Assembly: GCF_004798665.1 (NCBI RefSeq)
Contig: NZ_CP039292.1
Coordinates: 3,100,001-3,164,000, forward strand
Direction: 5' to 3'
Source of the DNA: Actinomyces procaprae
GTDB lineage: Bacteria > Actinomycetota > Actinomycetes > Actinomycetales > Actinomycetaceae
DNA: 64,000 bases
Shown: positions 43,343 through 55,247 of the stretch, one piece after another
Layout of the letters: each line of letters opens with the position of its first letter
How positions within the stretch are numbered: position 1 is the stretch's first letter
The notes under the pieces: model-generated
What the model saw: the letters and a program-made list of their open reading frames with translations, nothing else
Database searches by the model: none
What the model was told of the DNA's origin: nothing
Translations under genes and position numbers: made by a program

Positions 43343-46048
43343 TCACTCCGCCGGCGCCAGCACCGCGGCGCGACCGGCCTCCAGGCGCGCAACCGGCACC
43401 CGGAACGGCGAGCAGGACACGTAGTCCAGGCCGACCCGGTGGAAGAAGGCAATCGAGTCGGGGTCGCCGCCGTGCTCTCCACACACGCCCATCTTCATGC
43501 CCGGCTTGGTGGACCGGCCGCCGTCGACGCCCAGCCGCACCATGCCACCCACGCCGTCGACGTCAATGGACTCGAACGGGGAGGTGCCGAAAATGCCCGC
43601 CTCGATGTAGCGGCCTACGAAGGAGGACTCCACGTCGTCGCGGGAGAAGCCCCAGGTGGTCTGGGTCAGGTCGTTGGTGCCGAAGGAGAAGAAGTCCGCC
43701 TCCTCGGCCACATGCGCGGCAGTGACCGCCGCCCGCGGCAGCTCGATCATGCAGCCGATCGGGAAGTCAAGCTCGAAACCGGACTCCGCGGACACCTCCG
43801 CCAGCACCGACTCCGCGCGCTCCCGCGCCAACTGCAGCTCACGCACCGACCCGATCAGCGGGATCATCACCTCCGGACGCGGGTCACCGCCCGCCTTCAA
43901 CCTCTCCACGGCGGCCTCGGCGATGGCCCGCACCTGCAACTCGATCAGGCCCGGCATGGTCAGCAGCAGCCGCACGCCCCGCAGGCCAAGCATCGGGTTG
44001 GCCTCATGGTTGCGACGCACCACGCTCAGCAGCTGCTCGTCGGCGGGGTCCAGCGTGCCGCGTTCGCGGGCAACGGCGACCTTCACGCTCAGCTCGGTCA
44101 GGTCCGGCAGGAACTCGTGCAGCGGCGGGTCGATCAGGCGCACCGTCATGGGCTTGCCGTCCATCGTCTGAAGCATCTGCACGAAGTCGCCCTTCTGCAA
44201 CGGCAGCAGGGCGGCCAGGGCGGCCTCACGCTCGGCGTCGTCGGCCGCAAGGATCAGGTTCTGCACGTACTGCTTGCGCTCCCCGAGGAACATGTGCTCG
44301 GTACGGCACAGGCCCACGCCCTGGGCGCCGCGGTGAATCGCGTGGCGGGCGTCGTCGGGCGTGTCGGCGTTGGCGCGCACCTGCAGGCGCCGCACCTCGT
44401 CCGCGCGGCTCATGATGCGGTCCACGCTGGTGACCAGCTCACGGGCATCCTCATCGCCGGCGACGTCGAGGGCAGCCTGCAGGCCACGGCGCAGGTAGGT
44501 CATCACCGGGGAGTCAACGACGGCGACCTCCCCCAGGAAGACCTCGCCGGTGGTGCCATCGATGGCAATGACGTCGTCGCTCGTCAGCGGCGCCTCCCGC
44601 CCGGCCACACGCACGGTGCGGGCGGCGGCGTCGACCTCGAGGGCCTCGGCACCGCACACGCAGGTCTTGCCCATGCCGCGGGCGACGACGGCGGCGTGCG
44701 AGGTCTTGCCGCCACGGGCGGTCAGCACGCCGACCGCGGCGACCATCCCCGGCAGGTCGTCGGGGTTGGTCTCGCGGCGCACCAGGATGACGGACTCGCC
44801 GGCCTCGGCGCGGGCGATGGCCTCGGCGTTGTCGAAGGCGATGTGGCCGACGGCGGCACCCGGGGATGCGGGCATGGCACGCGTGATCAGGTCACGTCCG
44901 GCGTCGTCCCCGAACTGCGGGAACATCAGCTGGTTGAGCTGGTCGCCGGTGACGCGGGTGAGGGCCTCATCCATGGTGATGAGCTTCTCATCCACCAGCT
45001 GCGTGGCCACGCGGAAGGCGGCCGCGGCGGTGCGCTTGCCCACGCGGGTCTGCAGCAGCCAAAGCTTGCCGCGCTCGATGGTGAACTCGATGTCGCACAG
45101 GTCCCGGTAGTGGGTCTCCAGGCGGCGCATGGCGGCACGCAGCTCGTCGTAGCTGGTCTTGTCCAGGCGCTCGAGATCGGCCAGGGACAGGGTGTTGCGA
45201 ATACCGGCGACGACGTCCTCACCCTGGGCGTTGACCAGGTAGTCGCCGTACACGCCGGAGCGGCCGGTGGAGGGGTCCCGCGTGAAGCACACGCCGGTGC
45301 CGGAGGTCTCCCCCATGTTGCCGAACACCATGGTGCACACGTTCACGGCGGTGCCCAGGTCGTGCGGGATCTTCTCGCGGCGCCGGTAGATGTGGGCGCG
45401 CTCGGTGTTCCAGGAGCGGAAGACGGCCTCGGTGGCCATGTCCAGCTGGGCGCGCGGGTCCTGGGGGAAGTCGATGCCGGCGTGGGCGGCGACGATCGCC
45501 TTGTACTCCTCCACGAGTTCCTTCAGGGCGTCCACGTCCAGCTCGTAGTCGAGGCTGACGCCACGCTCGGCCTTCTTCGCGTCCAGGGCGTCGGAGAAGT
45601 GGTCGCCGTCGACGTCGAGCACGGTCTTGCCGAACATCTGGATCAGGCGCCGGTAGGAGTCCCAGGCGAAGCGCTCGTCGCCGGAGACCGCGGCCAGGCC
45701 CTGCACCGAGGAGTCGTTCAAGCCGATGTTCAGGACGGTCTCCATCATGCCGGGCATGGAGAACTTGGCGCCCGAGCGCACGGAGACGAGCAGCGGATCC
45801 TCCGCGTCACCCAGCTGGCGGCCGAGCTCCTCCTCCACCTGCCGCAGAGCGGTGGTCACCTGTACGGCGAGCTCGTCGGGGACGACGCCGTCGCGCAGGT
45901 AGGCACGACACGCGTCGGTGGTGATGGTGAAGCCGGGCGGAACCGGCAGGCCGAGTCGGGTCATCTCGGCGAGGTTGGCCCCTTTACCGCCCAGGAGGTC
46001 CTTCTGGTCCTTGTCTCCCTCGCTGAAGCGGTATACGTACTTGGGCAT
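43343..46048 (-). CDS. ppdK: Pyruvate, phosphate dikinase
   Basis: This 901-residue enzyme interconverts pyruvate, ATP and phosphate with PEP, AMP and PPi. The N-terminal ATP-grasp part has LLGGKGANLAEMTRLGLPVP and NIGLNDSSVQGLAA; the phosphohistidine is in RGGKTSHAAVVARGMGKTCV near residue 455; the PEP/pyruvate barrel has RTEHMFLGERKQYV near 560 and ends with MKMGVCGEHGGDPDSIAF and the catalytic Cys region. Length is normal for the family. Downstream (left) are a hairpin and the MauE remnant; upstream lie the palindromic repeats at 46141-46266. Confidence 0.95.
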   Translation of the reverse strand: MPKYVYRFSEGDKDQKDLLGGKGANLAEMTRLGLPVPPGFTITTDACRAYLRDGVVPDELAVQVTTALRQVEEELGRQLGDAEDPLLVSVRSGAKFSMPGMMETVLNIGLNDSSVQGLAAVSGDERFAWDSYRRLIQMFGKTVLDVDGDHFSDALDAKKAERGVSLDYELDVDALKELVEEYKAIVAAHAGIDFPQDPRAQLDMATEAVFRSWNTERAHIYRRREKIPHDLGTAVNVCTMVFGNMGETSGTGVCFTRDPSTGRSGVYGDYLVNAQGEDVVAGIRNTLSLADLERLDKTSYDELRAAMRRLETHYRDLCDIEFTIERGKLWLLQTRVGKRTAAAAFRVATQLVDEKLITMDEALTRVTGDQLNQLMFPQFGDDAGRDLITRAMPASPGAAVGHIAFDNAEAIARAEAGESVILVRRETNPDDLPGMVAAVGVLTARGGKTSHAAVVARGMGKTCVCGAEALEVDAAARTVRVAGREAPLTSDDVIAIDGTTGEVFLGEVAVVDSPVMTYLRRGLQAALDVAGDEDARELVTSVDRIMSRADEVRRLQVRANADTPDDARHAIHRGAQGVGLCRTEHMFLGERKQYVQNLILAADDAEREAALAALLPLQKGDFVQMLQTMDGKPMTVRLIDPPLHEFLPDLTELSVKVAVARERGTLDPADEQLLSVVRRNHEANPMLGLRGVRLLLTMPGLIELQVRAIAEAAVERLKAGGDPRPEVMIPLIGSVRELQLARERAESVLAEVSAESGFELDFPIGCMIELPRAAVTAAHVAEEADFFSFGTNDLTQTTWGFSRDDVESSFVGRYIEAGIFGTSPFESIDVDGVGGMVRLGVDGGRSTKPGMKMGVCGEHGGDPDSIAFFHRVGLDYVSCSPFRVPVARLEAGRAAVLAPAE

Positions 46049-46140
46049 CGTCGCCTCTTTCTGGTTCTAGTGAGCTGTGCGCCCGCGCGCGTTGACGGCC
46101 ACACTCTAATGTGACTTCAGTCCTAACGCCACTCTCAGCG

Positions 46141-46266
46141 CCGAGGTCGGTAGATCTTACGTACCGAGGTCGGTAGTTGTTACATACTGAGGTCGGTAGT
46201 TGTTACGTGCCGAGGTCGGTAGTTGTTACGTGCTGAGGTCGGTAGTTGTTACGTACCGAGGTCGGT
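46141..46266 (+). repeat. Array of five 23-bp palindrome-rich repeats plus a partial unit
   Basis: Units start at 46141, 46164, 46187, 46210 and 46233, with an 11-bp remnant at 46256. Each has CCGAGGTCGGTAG followed by ATCTTACGTA or TTGTTACGTR. Unit 1 is identical to the one at 24920. Units 2-5 have TTGT for ATCT, and two have CTGAGG. Confidence 0.9.
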
Positions 46267-46655
46267 CGCTATGACGCATAGGCGACCGCAGCGAGCGCAT
46301 ACCCGAGCTACCTGGCGCACCATCCTCCCCACGCAGCCATGCAGGGGTAACGAGTCGCCAGGCGCCCGCTGGAAAGAAGTTCGCAGCGCCTCCTCCGCCA
46401 ACGACGGGCAGAGGACGACGGCTCATGCACTCGGTCGACCATTCTCAATCTTCCTGCGGTGGTTCGAGGATGCGATGCCCTGCGACACCACGGGATCCCC
46501 GGGTCTAAGGGCGGCGGGTTGGGCCTGTTGAGAGCGGGCGGTGTCCCCACCGAGAGCCCCTACGGCGAAGGGGTATGCAAGATGGGCGCCAGCGGCGATC
46601 CACTGACCGGGAGACCCAGAGGCCCCAACGCCCACAGCGGTCCCGCACCACTTCG
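46267..46655. other. 389-bp non-coding core between inverted repeat arrays
   Basis: No frame here has a ribosome-binding site or protein-like composition. Both ends border arrays of the same 23-bp unit in opposite orientation, so the whole stretch 46141-46782 has the layout of a small element with long inverted ends. It separates the upstream side of ppdK from the end of the polysaccharide cluster. Confidence 0.55.
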
Positions 46656-46782
46656 ACCGACCTCAGTACGTAAGATCTACCGACCTCGGTACGTAAGATC
46701 TACCGACCTCGGTACGTAAGATCTACCGACCTCGGTACGTAAGATCTACCGACCTCGGTACGTAAGATCTACCGACCTCGGT
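46656..46782 (-). repeat. Inverted array of five 23-bp palindrome-rich repeats plus a partial unit
   Basis: On the plus strand ACCGACCTCGGTACGTAAGA repeats every 23 bp from 46656 to 46782. Four units are identical, and the first has CTCAGT. It is the reverse complement of the 24920 and 46141 unit and ends 16 bp before the stop of the glycosidase-like gene, so it may also terminate that transcript. Confidence 0.9.
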
Positions 46783-46797
46783 GAAGGGGCTCGGGGA

Positions 46798-47922
46798 TCA
46801 GGGGGTCAGCGCGAGGACGCCTCCGTGGGGGGCCAGCCGCAGGCGGCGGGGCAGGGGCTCGCCGTCGGGCCGCCCCAGGGGACCGGGACGCACGGCGCCG
46901 GCCGGAAGCGTCACCGTCCCGCCGTGCTCCCCATCCGGGACGGCCGCCGCGACACCACCCTCGAAGCGGCGCCGCCACACCCGGCCCGACTTGCGCACCG
47001 GCCCAAGCGGCCTGCCGAGATCCGCGTCCATGGCGGGGAACCACGGCGTGCGCGAATAGTCGTCGTGGCCGGTGGCCGTGAAGGACAGGGTCGGTGCCCC
47101 GCCCCCGATGATCCAGAACATCGCCAACCCGTACAGCGCCGAGCGGGAACCGTCATGGTCCGGGCCGGACCCGCCCGACGGCGTGCGCAGCACCCCCAGC
47201 CCCGGGCCGCTCAGCTGGTCGGCCTGCGCCGCCGCCGTCCCGGCGTCGAACAGGACGCCGTCGCCCCAGCCGAGCCAGCACTCGTCGAAGCCCCCGCCCC
47301 AGGCGGCGTGGCGCCCCCAGCGGCCCGGCTCACGGCGTGCCTCGGCGATGTTGGGCACGAGCAGGCGGCCGACGGCGGACAGGGCGCGGCCCGCCCCCTC
47401 CACCAGGTCCGTGAGGGCCGCCCGCAGCCCCGCGACGTCTGCCGGAGCGAGCGGATCGGTGGCCGAGATCGCCGGCAGGTCCAAGCCGTAGTAGTCCTCG
47501 AAGACGTCGTTGTCGGCCATGACCCCGTCGAAGGCGGTGCCCTCCAGGGATGCGGACACCTGCTGCGCCCACGCGGCCCGGTAGTCGGGATCCCACACGC
47601 GGGCCTGGAAGTGCCCCGGGTAGGAGTCCCACTCCACCGGCTCACCGCCGCGCCCGGCTATCCAGCCGCGGTCGCGCGCCTGCGCCCAGCCGATGCCCGA
47701 GGCGCAGCGCTCCGGCGGCTCGAACTCCCGCACCGAGGACAGGCAGCGGTACGCCAGCACGGTCATGTCGGGGCGGGCGTCCTTGAGCCTCGCCGCCGCC
47801 TCCCGCTCCCACGGCTGCAGAACCGCTGCCCGGTAGTGGGCGACGGCGAAGTCCAGCTCCGCGGGCGCGATCGGTCCGCCGTAGCGCAGCCAAGCGCCGA
47901 CTCCCCGTCCGGTGCCGCTCAT
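46798..47922 (-). CDS. TIM-barrel glycosidase-like protein of the Pel-type cluster
   Basis: The product (374 residues) has the repeated strand-helix pattern of a TIM barrel: MTVLAYRCLSSVREFEPP, GYPGHFQ-like WDSYPGHFQARVWDPDYRAA, FDGVMADNDVFEDYYGLDLP with acidic residues at strand ends (about 135), and RLLVPNIAEARREPGRW. This resembles hypothetical glycosyl hydrolase families such as GHL15 and the GH114-like part of PelA. There is no signal peptide. It overlaps pelF by ATGA (47919-47922), so it is translated with it. Cutting of the exported polymer is a reasonable guess, not shown. Confidence 0.65.
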   Translation of the reverse strand: MSGTGRGVGAWLRYGGPIAPAELDFAVAHYRAAVLQPWEREAAARLKDARPDMTVLAYRCLSSVREFEPPERCASGIGWAQARDRGWIAGRGGEPVEWDSYPGHFQARVWDPDYRAAWAQQVSASLEGTAFDGVMADNDVFEDYYGLDLPAISATDPLAPADVAGLRAALTDLVEGAGRALSAVGRLLVPNIAEARREPGRWGRHAAWGGGFDECWLGWGDGVLFDAGTAAAQADQLSGPGLGVLRTPSGGSGPDHDGSRSALYGLAMFWIIGGGAPTLSFTATGHDDYSRTPWFPAMDADLGRPLGPVRKSGRVWRRRFEGGVAAAVPDGEHGGTVTLPAGAVRPGPLGRPDGEPLPRRLRLAPHGGVLALTP

Positions 47923-49700
47923 TTGTTGGCCGCGCGGCCCTTGCGGGCACGACCGGCCCAGCGCAGGGGCCGCCGCGGAGCACGGTGACGGCCCTGCCGC
48001 GACGGCGACTGGGCCACGCGGCCGTACCGCTCACCGGTCGTGCGGACGCGGTCGGTCCGACGCCGTACGCCGACCCCGCCCTTCTGGTACAGCTCGTGGT
48101 AGGCGGCGTTGACCTTGAGCAGGTTGAAGGCGGTCTCGGCACGGGCACGGGCGGAATTGCTCATCTGCTCGAACAGATCCATGTCGCCGGTGACCTGCTG
48201 GATCCGGTCCGCCATGAGCACCGGATCCCCCGGGGAGATGACGAAGCCACCGGGATCCAGCACCGTGCCCTCCTGAGTGGTGATGGCGCCCAGGACCACG
48301 GGCCGCAGCGCGCCCACGTCGGTGGACACGGTGGGGATGCCCGCGCCCATGGTCTCCAGGGACACCATGGGCATGCCCTCGTTGTACGACGGCAGGAGGA
48401 AGAGGTCCCAGTCGCTCAGATGCTCGCGCACATTGATCGTGCCGCGCACCGTGATGACGTCCTCGAGCCCCAGCTCCGCAATCCGGGCCACACAGCGCTC
48501 GTAGTACTCGGGGGCGTGCTCGGTGGGGCCGCACACGTCCAGGTGGAAGCGCAGTCCGCGCTCGCGCAGGATCCGCATGGACTCGATCAGGTCGAGCAGC
48601 CCCTTGATGGGCACGACCCTGGCGATGTACACCAGCCGCCACCGGTGGGAGTCCGCTCCCGCGGCGCGCAGCGAGGCGATTGCCGCCTGCCGCCTGGCGT
48701 AGGCCTCGTCGAACTCGTCGATGACGATGCCGTTGGGGATGATGTGGACCGCGCCCGAATCGAGCCCCAGGTTCCGCGCCTCCTTCACGGCGTCCGGATA
48801 CAGGTAGGTGGTGGCGTAGGCCTCCGGGTAGCACAGCCGCCCCATCTCGATCCACCAGGCCATCCACATGCGGTCGCGTCCGCCGACGTCGAAGGTCCGG
48901 TAGTCCTGCGACGTGACCGGCTTGTCCATGCGCCGGCCGAGCAGGGTGTTGATGGTGTCGCGCACGTACAGGTTGTGCTCGGTCAGCAGGAAGGAGGCGC
49001 GGTTCTCCCGGGCGGCATTGGCCGCCAGCAGGGAGGCGTAACCGGTGGTGTGCGCGTGATACACGCGCGCCCGCGGCATGGTCTCCCCCAGGACGGCGTA
49101 TGCCTGGGAGAAGAACTCGCGCAGGCACCAGAACAGCTCGCTCAGCGACATGCCCAGGGTGGGCATGCGGTCGCGGTAGGTCTCCATGAACTCGGCCGAA
49201 CCGAGCAGCGCCCACAGCGGGTAGCGGCGCGTTGAGGCCGCCATGCCCTCCGCGATCAGGTCCCACACGCGCTTGCCGTCCCCGGCGGCCAGGGCCTGGA
49301 GGGCGTCGATGAGCCGGTGCGCCAGGACGAGCCGCTCACGGTGGTTCATGTGCAGGTCGGCGGGCCGGCTGGAGGTGAACTCGGGGTGGTCGGCCATGGA
49401 CAGGTACACGACCTTCACCCAGCGCACATTGCCCGGCATGCCGTACAGGTCGGTGCGCGGGCAGTCATGGTCCCAGGTGATGTGGATGATCCCGAAGGTG
49501 AGGTCGGGGTTGCCGGTGATGATGTCGTGCACAACCGCGGACACCCCGCCCTTGAGGTAGGGGTAGGTCGACTCCATGACGATGGCGACGTCAACGTCCT
49601 CGTAGTGCCCGTCGGCGGGAACGCCGTCGGGAAGCGGCGCGAGTACCGGACCGACGCCGTCCGCGGCACGTTCCGTAATGCTGCTGATGCTGCTCACCAT
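47919..49700 (-). CDS. pelF: PelF-like glycosyltransferase
   Basis: The 593-residue cytosolic GT4-type enzyme has the PelF pattern: VAIVMESTYPYLKGGVSAVV near residue 37 with GLFH-like GIIHITWD, AHTTGYASLLAANAARENRA, LLTEHNLYVRD, YVARVVPIKGLLDLIESM-type donor region (YIARVVPIKG near 365), and the E-x7-E at SYNEGMPMVSLETMGAGIP near 460. PelF polymerises the sugar chain using UDP-sugars. A basic tail (about 545-593) is unusual. The ATG at 49700 overlaps the pelG stop; GTG at 49697 is an alternative start. Confidence 0.85.
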   Translation of the reverse strand: MVSSISSITERAADGVGPVLAPLPDGVPADGHYEDVDVAIVMESTYPYLKGGVSAVVHDIITGNPDLTFGIIHITWDHDCPRTDLYGMPGNVRWVKVVYLSMADHPEFTSSRPADLHMNHRERLVLAHRLIDALQALAAGDGKRVWDLIAEGMAASTRRYPLWALLGSAEFMETYRDRMPTLGMSLSELFWCLREFFSQAYAVLGETMPRARVYHAHTTGYASLLAANAARENRASFLLTEHNLYVRDTINTLLGRRMDKPVTSQDYRTFDVGGRDRMWMAWWIEMGRLCYPEAYATTYLYPDAVKEARNLGLDSGAVHIIPNGIVIDEFDEAYARRQAAIASLRAAGADSHRWRLVYIARVVPIKGLLDLIESMRILRERGLRFHLDVCGPTEHAPEYYERCVARIAELGLEDVITVRGTINVREHLSDWDLFLLPSYNEGMPMVSLETMGAGIPTVSTDVGALRPVVLGAITTQEGTVLDPGGFVISPGDPVLMADRIQQVTGDMDLFEQMSNSARARAETAFNLLKVNAAYHELYQKGGVGVRRRTDRVRTTGERYGRVAQSPSRQGRHRAPRRPLRWAGRARKGRAANK

Positions 49701-51004
49701 GACAGGGCCTTTCGCCAGAAGAATGAGTATTCGGGTGAGGACCACCGCACCCGGTAGATGCCCAGTGAAACGGCAATCAGTACGACGTCGACCAGTGCGG
49801 TTACGACGAAGGATCCGGTCAGGCCGCCGACCAGTGTGAACGCCGTAAGCGCCGCCAGCAGGTGTGCGGCGGACAGGGCCAGCGCCAGGACGGGATCCCC
49901 GGCATGGTCGATCTCGTATGCGAGCAGGGTCAAGACCGCCAGCAGCGCCGAGCCGGTGGACACCGCCAGCACGTCGGGCACGGACCCCGGATCGGCCACG
50001 GCCACGACCGCCACTACGACCGTCACCCCCAGGGCGGCCACCAGCCCGGCCCGCACGAGCCCTCGGTCCAGGAGCCTGGTGAGGTAGCGGCTGCGGTCGT
50101 GCAGCGAGTCGATGCTCACCGATTCCAGCCCCTTGTGGAAGTCGTTGAATGCGGCGTTGACTCGGGGCGTCGCGATTGCGAAGTAGAAGCTGTACCCGAG
50201 GACCGCGGGCTGAAGGCACAGGTAGGCCAGGGCGATGCGCCACTGCGTGCCCAGGGTGAGGAACAGCAGGAGCTTGTCCGCCCACAGCACGCCGCCGAGG
50301 ATGAGGCCGCGCCCCATGTCCGCCAAGTACTCGGCGGGGCGCACCGGGAGGGGGCGGAGCAGTTCCGCCAGGGCGGAGCGCATCGGCACGACCTGCGTGA
50401 GAGTTGCCGCCAGCGGCGGCAGGTACCAGGCCGCCGGGAGCAGCAGGACCGCGGCGGCATATGCCGCCCAGCCGAGCGCCCAGCGACGCCGTCGGCGCAG
50501 CAGGTCCGCGACCATCAGGGACTGGGCGAAGATCATGTTCTCCAGCAGCAGGACGAAGTGCGCCACGATCGCCGTCACGGACCAGTGGGTGGTCGCGGCG
50601 ACCAGTGCGCTCACGAGCAGCACCGGCGGGATGGCGAAGGCCAGCACGGTCGGCCACAGCCGGGCGAACTGCCTGGGGCACTGTGCGGGCTCGGCATCCG
50701 CGACCGCCCCCATGAGGCGGTACACCGGCCCGCAGGTGACCTGACTGAGCCAGGGGACTCCCACGGCGACGGAGATGATCAGGGAGCTGACCGGTACGCC
50801 GCCGACGGCGTGCCCCACCATCCGGCTCATGGCCAGCGGGTAGGACAGCCCTAGGAGGATGGCGGGTGACATCGCCAGGAACAGGTTCTCAACAACCCAT
50901 GCGGCCTTACGCCCCAAGGGGGGCTCGCCGGGCCCGGTCAGAGGTCTGATCCACCCGGGAAGCGGGGGCGCTTGCCGGGCAGTAACAGGAATGTTCGCAG
51001 TCAT
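49694..51004 (-). CDS. pelG: PelG-like polysaccharide exporter (MOP/Wzx-like)
   Basis: The 436-residue protein has about twelve membrane helices and landmarks of the PelG family: NLFLAMSPAILLGLSYPLAM near residue 35, GGVLWADKLLLFLTLGTQWR near 230, YSFYFAIATPRVNAAFNDFH near 270 and RSRYLTRLLDRGLVRAGLVA. PelG works with PelF to move the polymer across the membrane. The ATG at 51004 is chosen as the first Met before the family start; a longer reading to 51109 is low-complexity. pelG, pelF and the glycosidase gene overlap and form one transcript. PelD, PelE and PelA are not in the window. Confidence 0.85.
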   Translation of the reverse strand: MTANIPVTARQAPPLPGWIRPLTGPGEPPLGRKAAWVVENLFLAMSPAILLGLSYPLAMSRMVGHAVGGVPVSSLIISVAVGVPWLSQVTCGPVYRLMGAVADAEPAQCPRQFARLWPTVLAFAIPPVLLVSALVAATTHWSVTAIVAHFVLLLENMIFAQSLMVADLLRRRRRWALGWAAYAAAVLLLPAAWYLPPLAATLTQVVPMRSALAELLRPLPVRPAEYLADMGRGLILGGVLWADKLLLFLTLGTQWRIALAYLCLQPAVLGYSFYFAIATPRVNAAFNDFHKGLESVSIDSLHDRSRYLTRLLDRGLVRAGLVAALGVTVVVAVVAVADPGSVPDVLAVSTGSALLAVLTLLAYEIDHAGDPVLALALSAAHLLAALTAFTLVGGLTGSFVVTALVDVVLIAVSLGIYRVRWSSPEYSFFWRKALSW

Positions 51005-51332
51005 GAAAGGCGTATTCCTTGATGGACAAGACAACAGAATGCGTGGACATGGACTTGCAAGCACGTCAGCGCGTGTGCATCGGGCACTCGCGAGCCACTT
51101 ACGACGCACACACTAACCGAGGAGGCACCCGCGAATAGGGAGGATACAGCAATACCACTAAGGTCACACCAATTTCACAGCCGTGTTATGACCGGGACCA
51201 CCCGACGCTCGCGCCCACACAGTGCCGCAGGGCCGCGGCCTGCGCCCTCATTCGAGCTCCCGAACACGCAGGGCGGGGCCGCCCCGGTCGGGGCGGCCCC
51301 GCACTCTCACGCTCGGGGAATCCGGTGGCGGA
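51005..51332. other. Intergenic region between pelG start and clpC stop
   Basis: This 328-bp stretch has no gene. It holds the pelG promoter region near 51030-51180 and the clpC terminator hairpin at 51273-51302. I see no clear operator or riboswitch. Confidence 0.6.
51273..51302 (-). terminator. Strong hairpin terminator after clpC
   Basis: GCGGGGCCGCCCC (51273-51285) pairs perfectly with 51290-51302 around a GGTC loop, 30 nt past the clpC stop. There is no U tract. Confidence 0.8.
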
Positions 51333-53852
<2,520 letters not shown>

Positions 53853-54177
53853 CGTTGATTGCTCCTCGGCACGTGCGGTTGGTGATCGCGTTGCCCGGGT
53901 TCGGGCACTGCCCGGATTTGGGGGAACGCGGGGCACGCGCTGATAAGGCTAACGGCGCGAGGCAGGCACGGATGCCCCTGTTCGCAGTGGGCGTGAGCAG
54001 GGTTGAGTCTGCCCGACTCAGGAATACGTGCGGCTTGGGTCCATACGCCCGCGTCGCGGGGCCGCGCGCTCCGGTGCCTTCCCCCTGCGCAGCGACAGTG
54101 ACCTCCGTCCTGCGGACATATAGGCTCACTGGGTCCACCACCTGCCCAACTCGTGGCCACACCCAGGGAAAGGCCCC
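53853..54177. other. Divergent promoter region of clpC and the DUF6054-like gene
   Basis: This 325-bp stretch has no gene. Apart from the candidate ClgR site at 53980-53993 I see no clear signal. Confidence 0.5.
53980..53993. promoter_or_regulatory. Candidate ClgR operator upstream of clpC
   Basis: GTTCGC, five bases, GCG at 53980-53993 fits the ClgR site described in Streptomyces (GTTCGC-N5-GCG). ClgR activates clp genes in actinobacteria, and clpC starts 128 bp away. The match is exact but short. Confidence 0.5.
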
Positions 54178-54540
54178 ATGTCTGTCTACACCCGCAGTCT
54201 CAAAGGCCCCTACGACGAGCTCCTCCCCTTCCTCACAGCCTCCATCGTCGGCCGGTCCATCTCCGCGTCCGAGGAGCCCTCCGCCGACGTCAGCACCGCC
54301 GCCGGGCGCGTGGCCGTGCGCGCCTTCGAGCGCTACTCCTGGGCCGGAAGCAATCGCGTCGGCATGACGCTCACAGCCGTCGAGGACGGCGACGCCGTCC
54401 ACGTCGTCGGCATCACCGTCGGCGGCAGCCAGGCGGTCTTCATGAAGATCAACACCTTTGGCGAAGACGCCTTCCTCGAGACCCTCATCAACGCCTGCGC
54501 CGCGTGGGAATCCAAACACGGCGTGCTCCCCCAGCGCTGA
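54178..54540 (+). CDS. DUF6054-like protein (120 aa)
   Basis: The small soluble protein has SISASEEPSADVSTAAGRVA, AVRAFERYSWAGSNRVGMTL and VGGSQAVFMKINTFGEDAFL, the order and spacing of the DUF6054 family as I recall it. Function is unknown. The start has AAGG 8 nt upstream. It is convergent with the macro-domain gene. Confidence 0.6.
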   Translation: MSVYTRSLKGPYDELLPFLTASIVGRSISASEEPSADVSTAAGRVAVRAFERYSWAGSNRVGMTLTAVEDGDAVHVVGITVGGSQAVFMKINTFGEDAFLETLINACAAWESKHGVLPQR

Positions 54541-54624
54541 CGCCGGGCTGCTGCGCCAGGGCAGAGCAGGAAGAGCGCGGGAGGGCCCGGCAACTCTGAC
54601 GGAAGGGCCATCGACAACCTCGCT

Positions 54625-55206
54625 TCAGGCGTCCAGGGCCGTCTGGAAGGCCCGCAGCAGCCGCTCGGAGAAGAGCACGAAGCGCACCAGCTCCAGCCCG
54701 CCCGGCTGCGCCGCGGCGGCGTCGACGACGTCGGTGCCGCACACCTCGACGCCGCTGGCCGTGTCCGCCCGGGCCGCCAGGGCGCGGGCCTCGACCACCG
54801 CCGCCCGGGCTACGGCGTCGGCGTCCCAGCCGTACACGCCGGCGGAGATCGCCGGCACGGCCACACTGCGGCAGCCTAGCTCCTGGGCCAGCTCCAGGCT
54901 GGAGCGGAAGGCGGCGCGCAGCAGGGCGGGGTCGGTCTGGCCCGCGTGCCGGTTGGGTCCGACGGTGTGGATCACCCAGCGGGCGGGCATGTCGAAGCCG
55001 GGCGTGGCCACGGCCTCACCCACCGGCAGCCCATCGGGAAGACTCGTGGCGCGCAGCTCGCGGCAGGCCTGCAGCAGGCGCGGCCCGGCGGCGCGGTGAA
55101 TGGCGCCGTCGACCCCGCCACCCCCGAGCAGCCCGGAGTTGGCCGCGTTGACGACGGCGTCCACCTCCTGGGTGGTGATGTCCCCGTGTACAGCCTCGAT
55201 CCGCAT
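54625..55206 (-). CDS. Macro-domain protein, probable ADP-ribose/O-acetyl-ADP-ribose hydrolase
   Basis: The 193-residue protein is a single macro domain: [40 protein letters not shown] (substrate loop near 25), [18 protein letters not shown] and [20 protein letters not shown] (second loop near 120). These match MacroD/YmdB-type enzymes that release ADP-ribose from proteins or from O-acetyl-ADP-ribose. ATGs at 55209 and 55218 are in frame, and the start choice among them is uncertain. Confidence 0.9.
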   Translation of the reverse strand: MRIEAVHGDITTQEVDAVVNAANSGLLGGGGVDGAIHRAAGPRLLQACRELRATSLPDGLPVGEAVATPGFDMPARWVIHTVGPNRHAGQTDPALLRAAFRSSLELAQELGCRSVAVPAISAGVYGWDADAVARAAVVEARALAARADTASGVEVCGTDVVDAAAAQPGGLELVRFVLFSERLLRAFQTALDA

Positions 55207-55247
55207 CATGGTTCCCATTGTGGCAGCCGCATCAGTCAAGCCTGTGG

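Noticed and set aside
46267..46655. Small ORFs ending in PRYV(R/T)(S/T)TDL
   Set aside because: The shared peptide end is the translated 23-bp repeat; the rest has no coding signal.
47985..50854. Long plus-strand frames opposite pelF and pelG
   Set aside because: Gln/Arg/Gly-rich antisense shadows; pelF and pelG have clear family motifs.
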